Positions 15,299 through 23,517 of a stretch of 30,274 bases of DNA are shown piece by piece. The DNA is from JANNPJ01 sp031400005 (GTDB taxonomy: Bacteria > Actinomycetota > Actinomycetes > Actinomycetales > Kineosporiaceae), in contig JANNPJ010000667.1 of assembly GCA_031400005.1 (NCBI GenBank), forward strand, positions 1 through 30,274. Reading direction: 5' to 3'. Position 1 is the first letter of the stretch. Each line of letters starts with the position of its first letter. Position numbers and translations under genes: made by a program. The notes beneath the pieces were generated by a model. The model saw only the letters and a list, made by a program, of their open reading frames with translations. It made no database searches and was not told the DNA's origin.

Positions 15299-16441
15299 GT
15301 GATTCTGCGTACGTTCGGCTGGTCGTTCGGTGTCACCGCCGTCTCGCTGTTGGCTGCCTTCCTCTATGGGAGCTGGACCGCCCTCGGCCTGTGTCTGATC
15401 CTCGGCATCCTCGAGGTGTCGCTGTCCTTCGACAACGCGGTGGTCAACGCCAAGGTGTTGGAACGGATGGACGCGTTCTGGCAGAAGATGTTCCTCACCG
15501 TTGGCATCGTGATCGCCGTCTTCGGCATGCGCCTGGTCCTGCCGCTGGTGATCGTGGGGGTGTCCGCCAACCTCGGTCCGATCGAAGCCGTGCAGCTCGC
15601 TCTGGAAAAGGGTGACCAGCACACTCCGGGGACGTACGCCTACATCTTGACCGAGGCGCATCCGCAGATCGCCGCCTTTGGTGCGATGTTCCTGCTGATG
15701 CTCTTCCTGGACTTCATCTTCGAGCCGCGGGAGGTGTACTGGCTGGGATTCATCGAACGGCCGCTGGCCCAGGTGGGCCGGCTCGGCAACGCCTCGGCGC
15801 TGGTCTCTGCGACGGCCCTCCTGCTGACCGCCGAACTGCTCGCCGAGGAGCCGGTCGTTGTCCTGTCCGCAGGGCTCCTGGGAATGATCACGTATCTGGC
15901 CGTGAACGGGCTGGGCGGTCTCCTGGAGCAAGCCGAGGTCCTGGAGGACATCGTCGGCGATGAACCGGTCGCTGCCTCCGCGGTCCGGGCCGCACCAACC
16001 GCTCCGACCGGACCGACCCAGCTGGCCAAGGCCAGTGGTAAAGCGGGGTTCTTCCTCTTCCTCTATCTCGAGGTGCTCGACGGCTCGTTCTCGTTTGACG
16101 GCGTCATCGGTGCTTTCGCGATCACCTCTGATCCCATCATCATTGCGCTCGGCCTCGGATTCATCGGTGCCATGTATGTCCGATCGATCACCGTATATTT
16201 GGTCCGAAAGGGCACGCTGAGCGAGTACATCTATCTCGACCACGGTGCGCACTGGGCGATCGCCGCGTTGGCGGTCTTGTTGCTGGTGAGTATCGGTGTC
16301 CACGTCCCGGAGGTGTTGACCGGTTTGATCGGGCTGGCATTCATCGGTGCCTCTTTGGTGTCTTCCGTGCGACTACGGAACCGGGATCGGTCGGACGGGG
16401 ACGACGCACGGGAGAAGAAACCGGTTACGACCGGACGGTGA
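15299..16441 (+). CDS. terC: TerC/DUF475 family integral membrane protein
   Basis: A 380-residue polytopic inner-membrane protein of the TerC-related DUF475 group. Several hydrophobic segments alternate with loops. Two copies of the family's acidic membrane motif are visible: ILEVSLSFDNAVV (Glu39, Asp45, Asn46) and EVLDGSFSFDGVI (Asp261, Asp267). These residues are thought to form a metal path; the TerC relatives Alx and MeeF/MeeY export manganese. A cytosolic loop around residues 210-245 is acidic, then Ala/Pro/Thr-rich. The start is GTG with a GAAAGGGA site. The next gene, encoding a TerA-like protein, follows after 22 bases, so the genes are co-transcribed. Metal specificity is unknown. 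Confidence 0.9.
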   Translation: MILRTFGWSFGVTAVSLLAAFLYGSWTALGLCLILGILEVSLSFDNAVVNAKVLERMDAFWQKMFLTVGIVIAVFGMRLVLPLVIVGVSANLGPIEAVQLALEKGDQHTPGTYAYILTEAHPQIAAFGAMFLLMLFLDFIFEPREVYWLGFIERPLAQVGRLGNASALVSATALLLTAELLAEEPVVVLSAGLLGMITYLAVNGLGGLLEQAEVLEDIVGDEPVAASAVRAAPTAPTGPTQLAKASGKAGFFLFLYLEVLDGSFSFDGVIGAFAITSDPIIIALGLGFIGAMYVRSITVYLVRKGTLSEYIYLDHGAHWAIAALAVLLLVSIGVHVPEVLTGLIGLAFIGASLVSSVRLRNRDRSDGDDAREKKPVTTGR

Positions 16442-16463
16442 TTTGACCACTCGGAGGAAATCA

Positions 16464-17153
16464 ATGGCGATTGACTACAACAAGCGCAAACCAGCCACCC
16501 CAACACCAAGCGCCCCGGTGTCGCTGTCCAAGGTCACGCTCACCAAGGGTTCCCCCACGGTCTCACTGACCAAGCAGGGCTCGGGTACCGGTGTCCTGCG
16601 GGTGAACTTGAACTGGACCCCTCGGCCGCCCGCCCCGACAAGTGGCGGTTTCCTGAAACGCCTCGCGGCCAGTGGTACGCCGGCCTTGGACCTCGATCTG
16701 GGGTGCCTCTACGAATTTGTGGACGGCACCAAAGGCGTGGTCCAGGCCCTCGGGAACGCCTTCACGGCGTCCGGAAGTTTCTCCCCGAAACCGGTGATCT
16801 GGCTGGACGGGGATGACCGATCCGGTGCCGTCAGCGGTGGTGAAAACTTGCATGTCGACCTCACCCAGAGCAAGAACATTCGCCGTATCCTGGTCTTCGC
16901 GCAGATTTATCAGGGTGCGACGAACTGGGCTGCAGCCGCAGGCGTCGTCACTCTCTTCCCGGTGAACGGTCCGCAGATCGAAATACAGCTCGATGAGCAC
17001 GATCCGAAATCTCGACTCTGCGCGATTGCCATGTTCGAGAGCAATAGAGGTGAGCTCTCGGTCCGGCGCGAGGTGCGTTACATCCAGGGTAGTCAGCGCG
17101 ACCTGGACGAAAAGTACGAGTGGGGCATGAAGTGGACTGCTGGTCGCAAATAA
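16464..17153 (+). CDS. TerA-like, TerD-superfamily protein with degenerate metal loop
   Basis: A 229-residue TerD-superfamily protein. A 20-residue Pro/Thr-rich head precedes two TerD-like openings (SLSKVTLTKG and TVSLTKQG). The domain then shows LDLDLGCLYEFVDGTKGVVQALGNAF, a DGDDRSGAVSGGENL loop (115-129) replacing the canonical GDN...GDDE loop, and a long RREVRYIQGSQRDLDEKYEWGMKWTAGRK tail. This pattern fits what actinobacterial genomes label TerA-like. ATG 16464 is chosen over the longer frame from 16347 because it follows a GGAGGAAA site and does not overlap terC. The altered loop suggests different or absent calcium binding. It probably works as a partner of the TerD proteins encoded around it. 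Confidence 0.88.
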   Translation: MAIDYNKRKPATPTPSAPVSLSKVTLTKGSPTVSLTKQGSGTGVLRVNLNWTPRPPAPTSGGFLKRLAASGTPALDLDLGCLYEFVDGTKGVVQALGNAFTASGSFSPKPVIWLDGDDRSGAVSGGENLHVDLTQSKNIRRILVFAQIYQGATNWAAAAGVVTLFPVNGPQIEIQLDEHDPKSRLCAIAMFESNRGELSVRREVRYIQGSQRDLDEKYEWGMKWTAGRK

Positions 17154-17172
17154 ACTCGAGAGGGAAAAATAC

Positions 17173-17751
17173 GTGAGCGTCAATCTTTCCAAGGGTCAGC
17201 GGGTCTCGTTGACAAAGCCCGGTGGCGGCACCTTGACCCAGGTTCGGATGGGGCTGGGCTGGGACGCGATGAAGAAGAAGGGCCTCTTCGGTGGCTCGAA
17301 GTCGCAGAGCATCGACCTCGATGCCTCCTGCCTCATCTTCGACTCGGCCGGCCAGCTGGTCGATCAGGTCTGGTTCAGTCAGCTGCGGAGCAAGGACGGC
17401 GCAGTCGTGCACACCGGCGACAACCGCACCGGTGCCGGCGACGGTGACGATGAATCCATCCTGGTCGAGCTCCCCAAGCTGCCGGGGAACGTGGGAACCC
17501 TGGTTTTCACGGTGAACTCCTTTACCGGGCAGAACTTCTCTCAGATCGAGAATGCCTATTGCCGGCTGGTCGATGAGACCAATGGGGTTGAACTGGCTCG
17601 ATTCGAATTGACCGCATCCGGCCCGCACACCGCTCAGGTGATGGCCAAGGTGGCTCGGGACGGGTCGGGTTGGTCGATGACAGCGATCGGTTCGATCACC
17701 TCGGGCCGTACCATCCATGACCTCCTGCCGGCTGTGGCAGCACACCTGTGA
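17173..17751 (+). CDS. TerD family protein (second copy, TerZ-like)
   Basis: A 192-residue single TerD domain. It has SVNLSKGQRVSLTK at the start, GLGWD near residue 30, SIDLDASCLIFD and the intact acidic loop HTGDNRTGAGDGDDE (80-94). Then come TVNSFTGQNFSQIENAYCRLVD and ELARFELT. The C-terminus differs from the first terD product: it ends in an SGRTIHDLLPAVAAHL helix-like tail rather than the GQGYASGL block, which resembles the TerZ/TerE branch. The insert KKKGLFGGSKSQ (34-45) is basic and may bind lipid or a partner, which is inference. GTG start with a GAGAGGGA site, 19 bases after the TerA-like gene, so it lies in the same operon. Confidence 0.94.
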   Translation: MSVNLSKGQRVSLTKPGGGTLTQVRMGLGWDAMKKKGLFGGSKSQSIDLDASCLIFDSAGQLVDQVWFSQLRSKDGAVVHTGDNRTGAGDGDDESILVELPKLPGNVGTLVFTVNSFTGQNFSQIENAYCRLVDETNGVELARFELTASGPHTAQVMAKVARDGSGWSMTAIGSITSGRTIHDLLPAVAAHL

Positions 17752-17805
17752 GCGATCCCTCTTCGGCTCCGGCCTGATGCTCGGCGCGATGGGTGAGACC
17801 GTGTG

Positions 17806-18480
17806 ATGGGTGAGAGGGAGGCCGCCGATCCGTATTCGGGTGCGATGCCCGCGTACGGATCGGCCGAGGACACGGTCGCCACACCGGTGACCGTGCCGGT
17901 TGCGCCTGATGCGCCTGAAGTGCCCGACGCCCGCCATGCTGGGGCGTCGGGTGCGGTGCCTCCTGCTGCGGTGTCTCAGGACGTGGTGCCAGATCCGTAC
18001 GTGGGGCCCGGTCCGTCCAATGACGTCGTCCTCGAGGCGCTCGCATCAATGTCGTCCCAGCTGAGCGAGCTGATCAGGCTTCGCGTGCGGGACGTCGACC
18101 TGGCCGATCGGCTGTATGCGGAGAACACCCGGCTACGCACCGGTGAGTTCGCCGCCGCCGTCGCGCCGTTGCATTCGGGTCTGTTGCGGCTGCACGACCA
18201 GATGACGTCGTTGGCCGATGGTGATCCGGCCAGTGTGGCCGGCATGCTGCGGATCCAGCTGCTCCAGATTCTGGACACCGCGGCTGGGCTGTCGCCGTTC
18301 GAACCGCGCCCAGGCGACCGTTTCGACTCCAGTCGACAGGCCGGCGTAGGGCGTGCCGTCACGGTCGACCCGGCAGCCGAGGGCACGGTGGCGAAGAGCA
18401 TCAAGCCGGGCTTTGAGCGCGCGGACGGCTCAGTCGTCCGGGTCGCCCAGGTCGAGGTCTACCGATTCCAGTCTCGTTGA
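17806..18480 (+). CDS. GrpE-like nucleotide exchange factor
   Basis: A 224-residue protein with an Ala/Pro/Val-rich disordered N-terminal third (about 1-75), an amphipathic coiled-coil-like helix (about 78-125, VLEALASMSSQLSELIRLRV onward) and a C-terminal part resembling the GrpE beta-wing: FEPRPGDRFDSSRQAGVGRAV, GTVAKSIKPGFERADGSVVRVAQVEVYRF. GrpE releases ADP from Hsp70, and the next gene encodes an Hsp70, which supports the call. It is not the housekeeping GrpE type: sequence similarity is limited to the C-terminal pattern. Start ATG 17806 follows a duplicated gatgggtgaga sequence; an upstream five-codon ORF (17789-17806) ends in a TGATG overlap with it. GTG 17803 is also possible. Confidence 0.72.
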   Translation: MGEREAADPYSGAMPAYGSAEDTVATPVTVPVAPDAPEVPDARHAGASGAVPPAAVSQDVVPDPYVGPGPSNDVVLEALASMSSQLSELIRLRVRDVDLADRLYAENTRLRTGEFAAAVAPLHSGLLRLHDQMTSLADGDPASVAGMLRIQLLQILDTAAGLSPFEPRPGDRFDSSRQAGVGRAVTVDPAAEGTVAKSIKPGFERADGSVVRVAQVEVYRFQSR

Positions 18481-18565
18481 TGTCGCGCCCTAGGTCGCAC
18501 CACGTTCCATCGGTCCAGCAGAGAGCATCACCGCCGGCTCGCCCGGCTGGATGAGGGGAGCATTG

Positions 18566-20233
18566 ATGCGTTCCAAGGTGTTCGGTATCGATCTCGGCAC
18601 GACGTACTCGTGTGTGGCTGCGGTGGACGAGTACGGGCGTCCTGCCGTCGTCAACAATTCGGACAGCCAGCCGACGACGCCGAGCGTGGTGATGTTCGAC
18701 TCGCCGAACGAGATCCTGGTCGGTATCCAAGCCAAGCGAAACGCCCGGGTCCGCCCGGACAATGTCGTAAGCCTGGTCAAGCGACACCTGAGTGACCCGG
18801 ACTGGCGTTTCCGGGCATTCGACACGGACTACTCCGCCTCCGCGATCTCGTCGCAGATCCTGCGCGCCTTGGCCCGGGACGCCGCTCGGGTGACCGGTGA
18901 ATCGGTAACGGACGTCGTCATCACCGTGCCTGCGTACTTCGGTGACGAGGAGCGCAAGGCAACCAAGCTGGCCGGTGAGTTGGCCGGACTGAACGTCATC
19001 GACATCATCAACGAGCCGACGGCGGCAGCCTTCGCCTACGGCTTCGCTCAGGAGGGCTCGACCAACGAGACGGTCCTGGTCTACGACCTGGGCGGTGGCA
19101 CCTTCGACACCACCGTGATCCGGCTGTCCGAGCGTCGGATCGATGTGATTGCCACTGCTGGTGATCACGAACTCGGTGGCGTCGACTGGGACGAGCGGTT
19201 GGCCAGCTATCTAGCGGGCAAATTCGTCGAGGAACAGCCGGCCGCCGGGGATCCGTTGGACGATTCGTACGGAGCCCAAGACCTGATCACCACCGCCGAG
19301 GAGACCAAACAGTCGCTGTCCGGTCGGGAGTCAGTTGACGCCTTCGTCATCCACAACGGTGGCCGGGCCTCCATCACGGTGACCCGCTCCGAATTCGAGG
19401 AACTCACCAGCAGTTTGCTGGAGCGGACGATGGAACTCACCCGGCAGGTCCTGGACGCCGCGGTGGCGAAAGGGGCCGCCAGCCCGGACCGGGTGCTGTT
19501 GGTCGGTGGAATGAGCAAGACCCCTGCGGTGGCCCGCCGATTGAAGGAGGTCTTCGGGTTCGACGCCCGGTTGACCGATCCCGACCTGGCGGTCGCCAAG
19601 GGTGCGGCGATCTATGGGCAGAAGAAGGAACTCGAGTCCCTGGTCATCAATGACCTGGTGGCTCAGGGCAAGCTCACCGAAGGTCAGTCGCTGGCCGAGG
19701 CACAGTCGGTCGACGTGAACCGAGCGGTGGAGAAGACCGCCAGCCAGTTCGGGCTGGCCGCGAGCGCGGTGTCGGAACTCGTCGGCACCGAGGTCTCCAA
19801 CGTCACCAGCCGTGGCTTCGGCATGGAGGTGTCCCGCAGCACCGCCGGGAGCGAGGAGCTGTACGTGGAATTCCTCGCCCATGCGAATGACCCGCTGCCG
19901 ATCTCGGTGGAGCAGACGTTCTTCACCATGGTCGTGGACCAACCCATGGTCCGGATCCGGGTACTGGAACAGGCGACCGGCCTGGAAAGCGACCGGGTGG
20001 AGGACAACAAAGTGGTGGTCGAGGGCATGCTGGAGCCGATTCCGGCCGGCTACCCGAAAGGCACTGCGGTGACCGTCACGTTCAGCATGGGCCGAGATCA
20101 GACCATTGAGGTCACTGCCCGGCATCCTGCCGTCCCGATCCCCCTGCTGCTGCGCGCTGAGATGGGTGCCGCAAGTGCTGCCATGCGCGAGGGCGAGAAG
20201 GCGAAAGTGGATCTGCTCAAGCAGCGGACCTGA
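18566..20233 (+). CDS. divergent Hsp70 chaperone
   Basis: A 555-residue Hsp70-family ATPase. The nucleotide-binding half is complete: phosphate-1 loop FGIDLGTTYSCVAAV (6-20), TVPAYFGDEERKA, NEPTAAAFAYGF, phosphate-2 loop DLGGGTFD (174-181) and adenosine motif VGGMSKTP (313-320). After it comes an inserted helical stretch (about 355-405) not found in standard DnaK. A beta-sandwich substrate domain follows (about 410-530, with RGFGMEVS and EDNKVVVEGMLEPIPAGYPKGT). The C-terminal lid is almost absent. The housekeeping DnaK has about 610-640 residues, so this is a specialised paralogue. ATG 18566 follows a GAGGGGAG site. It pairs with the GrpE-like gene before it and the zinc-ribbon gene after it. 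Confidence 0.92.
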   Translation: MRSKVFGIDLGTTYSCVAAVDEYGRPAVVNNSDSQPTTPSVVMFDSPNEILVGIQAKRNARVRPDNVVSLVKRHLSDPDWRFRAFDTDYSASAISSQILRALARDAARVTGESVTDVVITVPAYFGDEERKATKLAGELAGLNVIDIINEPTAAAFAYGFAQEGSTNETVLVYDLGGGTFDTTVIRLSERRIDVIATAGDHELGGVDWDERLASYLAGKFVEEQPAAGDPLDDSYGAQDLITTAEETKQSLSGRESVDAFVIHNGGRASITVTRSEFEELTSSLLERTMELTRQVLDAAVAKGAASPDRVLLVGGMSKTPAVARRLKEVFGFDARLTDPDLAVAKGAAIYGQKKELESLVINDLVAQGKLTEGQSLAEAQSVDVNRAVEKTASQFGLAASAVSELVGTEVSNVTSRGFGMEVSRSTAGSEELYVEFLAHANDPLPISVEQTFFTMVVDQPMVRIRVLEQATGLESDRVEDNKVVVEGMLEPIPAGYPKGTAVTVTFSMGRDQTIEVTARHPAVPIPLLLRAEMGAASAAMREGEKAKVDLLKQRT

Positions 20234-20289
20234 GGATCGCAGTGCACGATGGAAAACGTTGCCGGACAAGCGAAAAGCAGGGCAGTTGA

Positions 20290-23200
20290 GTGCCCGATCT
20301 GGACGGAAACGCCTATCGCAAGAAGGTCTTGGCCCGGCTGGTCGTCGACTTCTCCCTCGCCCACCCGGAGACCGGTGACCCGTTCTTCGTCTTCGACCTC
20401 GATCTGGGCAGCGATCAGGCGACGGTTGTGGCCCGGATCAGTGACGTTGTCGCGTTCTGGCAGAAGGAGCGCAACAGCGTCAAGTACAAGGGCGTGGCTG
20501 CGGATCTCGTCGCCACCCGGGCCCGCTACGAGGCGGTGCTCACCGATCCGGCACGACGCGCCGCCGCCGCCACCCGGGTCCAGGCACAACGGGCCGCCGC
20601 CGACGCCGAACGGTTTGCCGACCTCGATCGGTTGGCCCGGCAACTCGCGGATCGGTTCGGGGGCATCCCGGCGGCGAAGGTGGACCAGTTGCAGATGGTG
20701 GCGCGTCGCGGCGGCACCGATGACGCAGCGTTCGCCGATTGGCTCCGGCGACAGCATGTTCTGACCGTCCGCGATGGTCAGGCCGAGCCCTGGGAAGCGC
20801 CGATCCGACGGCAGATCCGCACCCAGCTCACCGAACTTGCCCGGCAGAGCGGCGACCCGGCTCGGTACGCCACGCTGTGGACCTTCCTTGACCTGTCGCC
20901 GCACTGCTCGGATCCACAGCTCCTCGCCCGGCATGCCGAAATGCTGGCGGCGAACCACGCGTCCCGGCACGACAACGCCAAGACCCGGGTTGGTGAACTC
21001 CTGGCCCAGGTGAAGACCCGGCTACTGGCCGAGGGCGGTCGGGACGGCTATGCCGCGAGTCTGCGCGCCGACGCTGCAGACCTGATCTATCCGGACGTCG
21101 CCGAGAAGGCGCTCGTCGTAGGCGAGGTGACGGCGGTCGATTACGAGCTGCTGGTACAGCGAGTGATCTCCCTTGGCTGGGGGATCTCGAACGACGACGC
21201 CCGTTCGGCGGTTCGCTCGGCGGCGACCGCTCTCGGGGTGAGCCTGGCGGTGGCACCGGCCGTCGAGTACCTGATCTGTGGCCAGTGCCGGGCACCGCAG
21301 GCCGCCCCGGCTCGGCCCGACCGGGCGGGCGCGCGCTGTCGCTATTGCGCTGAGGCGTTGTACCTGTCCTGCCCGAATTGCGGCCAACTGGTGGAGGCCG
21401 CCGCCGCGACCTGCCCAGACTGTGGGACGTCGTTCACCGCGCATCGCGCGGCGATGGCCCGGCTCAGGCAGGCTCGCAAAGAGCTGGGCGCCGGCCGGCC
21501 GATGGCCGCGCAGCGCCTGCTCGAACAGGCGCGCTCGGGTGGCGGTATCGCCACGGGTGTCGGAATCGGAGGTTCCGGTAGGTCTGGACCGGCCAGCACG
21601 ACCGGTGCGGCCGAACTGGCCAACGAGATAGCCAGCGCGCTGAGGTCGGCCCAAGCCCAGTGGCACGACCTGGAGCAGGATGTCTCGGCCGGGCGGATCT
21701 GGGCGGCAAACGACCGAGTGGCTCGGCTGCACCGCATCGCCAGCGACGTCCCCGGTCCATCCGGGATGGACGTCGACCAGCGGCGTTCGGAGTTGGCCAC
21801 GATCAAGGCCGAGATCCAGACCCGGGTCCGGGATGCCGCAGCGCTGCCGCCGCAGACCGCTGAGCTCGCTCTGACCCGGCTGTTGGCCGAGGCGGTGGAC
21901 TGCCCGGAAGCGATCGCCGCGGTGGCCGGCATCCCCCTGGCCGCCCCGACCGAGCTTCGGGTGCAGGTCAACGAGACCGGGGTGGCCCTGCAGTGGCGCC
22001 CGTCGTCCGCGCCTGGGCCGGTGAGCTACCGCGTTGTCCGGATCGCCACCCCACCTGATCATCGGGCCTCTGCGGCTGATCATCGGGCCTCTTCGGCTAC
22101 GGTCGGAAGGACCTCGGCCACTGGCCTGGAGGATGCGGGTGCTCCCGGCGGGATCGAGCTGACCTACCAGGTTTGCGCCGTGGCCGGCAGTCGGTCGTCG
22201 GAACCGTTGATCAGCGAGCCGGTTCTGATGATCCGAGACATCGCCGCCCTCCGCGGGCAGACCTCGGACGACGGCATCGAGCTGACCTGGTCCGGGCAGA
22301 TCGAGGGCGGCGCGGTCGTCATTGAACGGAGCACCGACCAACGGCCCTTGGTGCGCCGGATTCGCCCGGACCAGCCCAACCGGTATGTCGATGCTGATGT
22401 GGTCCCCGGCTCGACCTATCGCTACCGGGTCTTCGTCGAATACCGCCGCGCGGGCAGCGCCCCGACGGTGACCGAGGGTCGATCGGTTAACGTCCGGTTG
22501 CCACCGCAGCCGATCCCGGTCAGGGACCTGTGGGCCCGAACCGAACCCGATCGCACGGTGCTCAACTTCAGCACTCCGCCGGCTGGCCTGGTGCAGATCT
22601 ATGCCGGTACCGGGGCGGAGGCGGTGCCGCTGGCGGAGCCGGGCAGCGTCCTCGGGATGAATGAGCTTGCCGCCCTGACCGCCCGGGTCCGATTGGTCGG
22701 CACGGCCCGGCGCAGGGTGATCGACCCGGATGCCGTGGGCCGGGTCCGGTACACCCCGGTGACAGTCGTCGAGGACCGGGCTGTCGTCGGGGTAGGGCTG
22801 GACCACCTCGCCGTCGGTCGGGTGACGAACCTCGCGGCACTCGATCGCGGGAGCAGCCTGCTGCTCACCTTTGACCTGCCGCGTGGTGCGACCGAGGCGG
22901 TGATCCGCTGGCGGTTCGGCGAGCCGCCGTCCGGCCCGGACGACCCGGCCGCGCAGGCGGCGAAGGTGACAAACACCAAGCTGGAGATCGTCGGTGGATT
23001 CGAGATCCCGGCATCGGATGACGGGCGGGCCCTGCACGTCGCGGTCTACCCGGGGGTGCGGGTCGACGGCACGCTGACCCCGGGTCCGTACCCGGCCACC
23101 CTGGAAGCCCGGGCGGCCCGCCCGCTGGCGATCCGATATCAGGTGCAGCGATTCGGCCTGTTGCGGCGCTCGATCCGAGTCGATGTCGAGGCCGAGTCCG

Positions 23201-23451
23201 AGGCCGGGTCCGAGGCTCTGCCGCTCGTCGTTCTCGTCGTCCGTCCAGGTGAGCACGCGCCGACCTCGTCGGCCGCCGGATCGGTGCTCGGCACGGCCGG
23301 TGGGGACGGTCGCTCGAGGGCCACCTTTGACGTTCCGCTCGACCGGTTCCCAGCCGGAATCAGCACTTTCCGGCTGCTGCTAGCCGAACCTCCGGCCCGC
23401 CCGACCGAGGTCTTCTACCCCGACCCGGCCGACCTGACCGTTTCTCGATGA
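20290..23451 (+). CDS. large zinc-ribbon and fibronectin-III-like protein, probable chaperone partner
   Basis: A 1053-residue protein of unknown function. Residues 1-320 are mostly helical and charged. Two zinc ribbons follow: Cys330-Cys333 with Cys350-Cys353, and Cys361-Cys364 with Cys375-Cys378. A helical Ala/Arg-rich segment (about 385-545) comes next, then at least two fibronectin-III-like repeats (about 552-640 and 651-735, each with TELRV/ALRGQ...GIELTW and a TY(R)Y(R)V strand) and further beta-rich sequence to the end. No J-domain HPD motif or signal peptide was seen. GTG start, 56 bases after hsp70. Zinc ribbons next to an Hsp70 recall DnaJ-type cochaperones, so it may select or hold clients. 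That role is inference from position only. Confidence 0.8.
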   Translation: MPDLDGNAYRKKVLARLVVDFSLAHPETGDPFFVFDLDLGSDQATVVARISDVVAFWQKERNSVKYKGVAADLVATRARYEAVLTDPARRAAAATRVQAQRAAADAERFADLDRLARQLADRFGGIPAAKVDQLQMVARRGGTDDAAFADWLRRQHVLTVRDGQAEPWEAPIRRQIRTQLTELARQSGDPARYATLWTFLDLSPHCSDPQLLARHAEMLAANHASRHDNAKTRVGELLAQVKTRLLAEGGRDGYAASLRADAADLIYPDVAEKALVVGEVTAVDYELLVQRVISLGWGISNDDARSAVRSAATALGVSLAVAPAVEYLICGQCRAPQAAPARPDRAGARCRYCAEALYLSCPNCGQLVEAAAATCPDCGTSFTAHRAAMARLRQARKELGAGRPMAAQRLLEQARSGGGIATGVGIGGSGRSGPASTTGAAELANEIASALRSAQAQWHDLEQDVSAGRIWAANDRVARLHRIASDVPGPSGMDVDQRRSELATIKAEIQTRVRDAAALPPQTAELALTRLLAEAVDCPEAIAAVAGIPLAAPTELRVQVNETGVALQWRPSSAPGPVSYRVVRIATPPDHRASAADHRASSATVGRTSATGLEDAGAPGGIELTYQVCAVAGSRSSEPLISEPVLMIRDIAALRGQTSDDGIELTWSGQIEGGAVVIERSTDQRPLVRRIRPDQPNRYVDADVVPGSTYRYRVFVEYRRAGSAPTVTEGRSVNVRLPPQPIPVRDLWARTEPDRTVLNFSTPPAGLVQIYAGTGAEAVPLAEPGSVLGMNELAALTARVRLVGTARRRVIDPDAVGRVRYTPVTVVEDRAVVGVGLDHLAVGRVTNLAALDRGSSLLLTFDLPRGATEAVIRWRFGEPPSGPDDPAAQAAKVTNTKLEIVGGFEIPASDDGRALHVAVYPGVRVDGTLTPGPYPATLEARAARPLAIRYQVQRFGLLRRSIRVDVEAESEAGSEALPLVVLVVRPGEHAPTSSAAGSVLGTAGGDGRSRATFDVPLDRFPAGISTFRLLLAEPPARPTEVFYPDPADLTVSR
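22056..22097 (+). repeat. 21-bp in-frame duplication
   Basis: A 21-bp unit (tgatcatcgggcctctgcgg...) at 22056-22076 is repeated with one mismatch at 22077-22097. It encodes DHRASAA followed by DHRASSA in a loop of the first fibronectin-like repeat. It looks like a recent slippage event in a tolerant loop. Confidence 0.85.
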
Positions 23452-23517
23452 ACGGCAATGGACCGATGAACGGCAATGGACAGATGAACAGCAGTGCTCA
23501 GATGAACAGCATCGAAT
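23446..23517 (+). repeat. four-copy 18-bp tandem repeat across the convergent gene ends
   Basis: Units at 23446-23463 and 23464-23481 are identical (cgatgaacggcaatggac). Units at 23482-23499 and 23500-23517 are diverged (agatgaacagc...). The array starts in the last codons of the zinc-ribbon gene, covers its stop, and ends at the stop of the convergent TerD-TerD gene. It may be a spacer from slippage. On the plus strand it would read as Met-Asn-Gly/Ser repeats. Confidence 0.85.

Noticed and set aside
21022..23256. 744-codon minus-strand open frame
   Set aside because: It is fully antisense to the zinc-ribbon/FN3 gene and shows His/Arg/Gly/Asp-rich shadow composition with no motifs.
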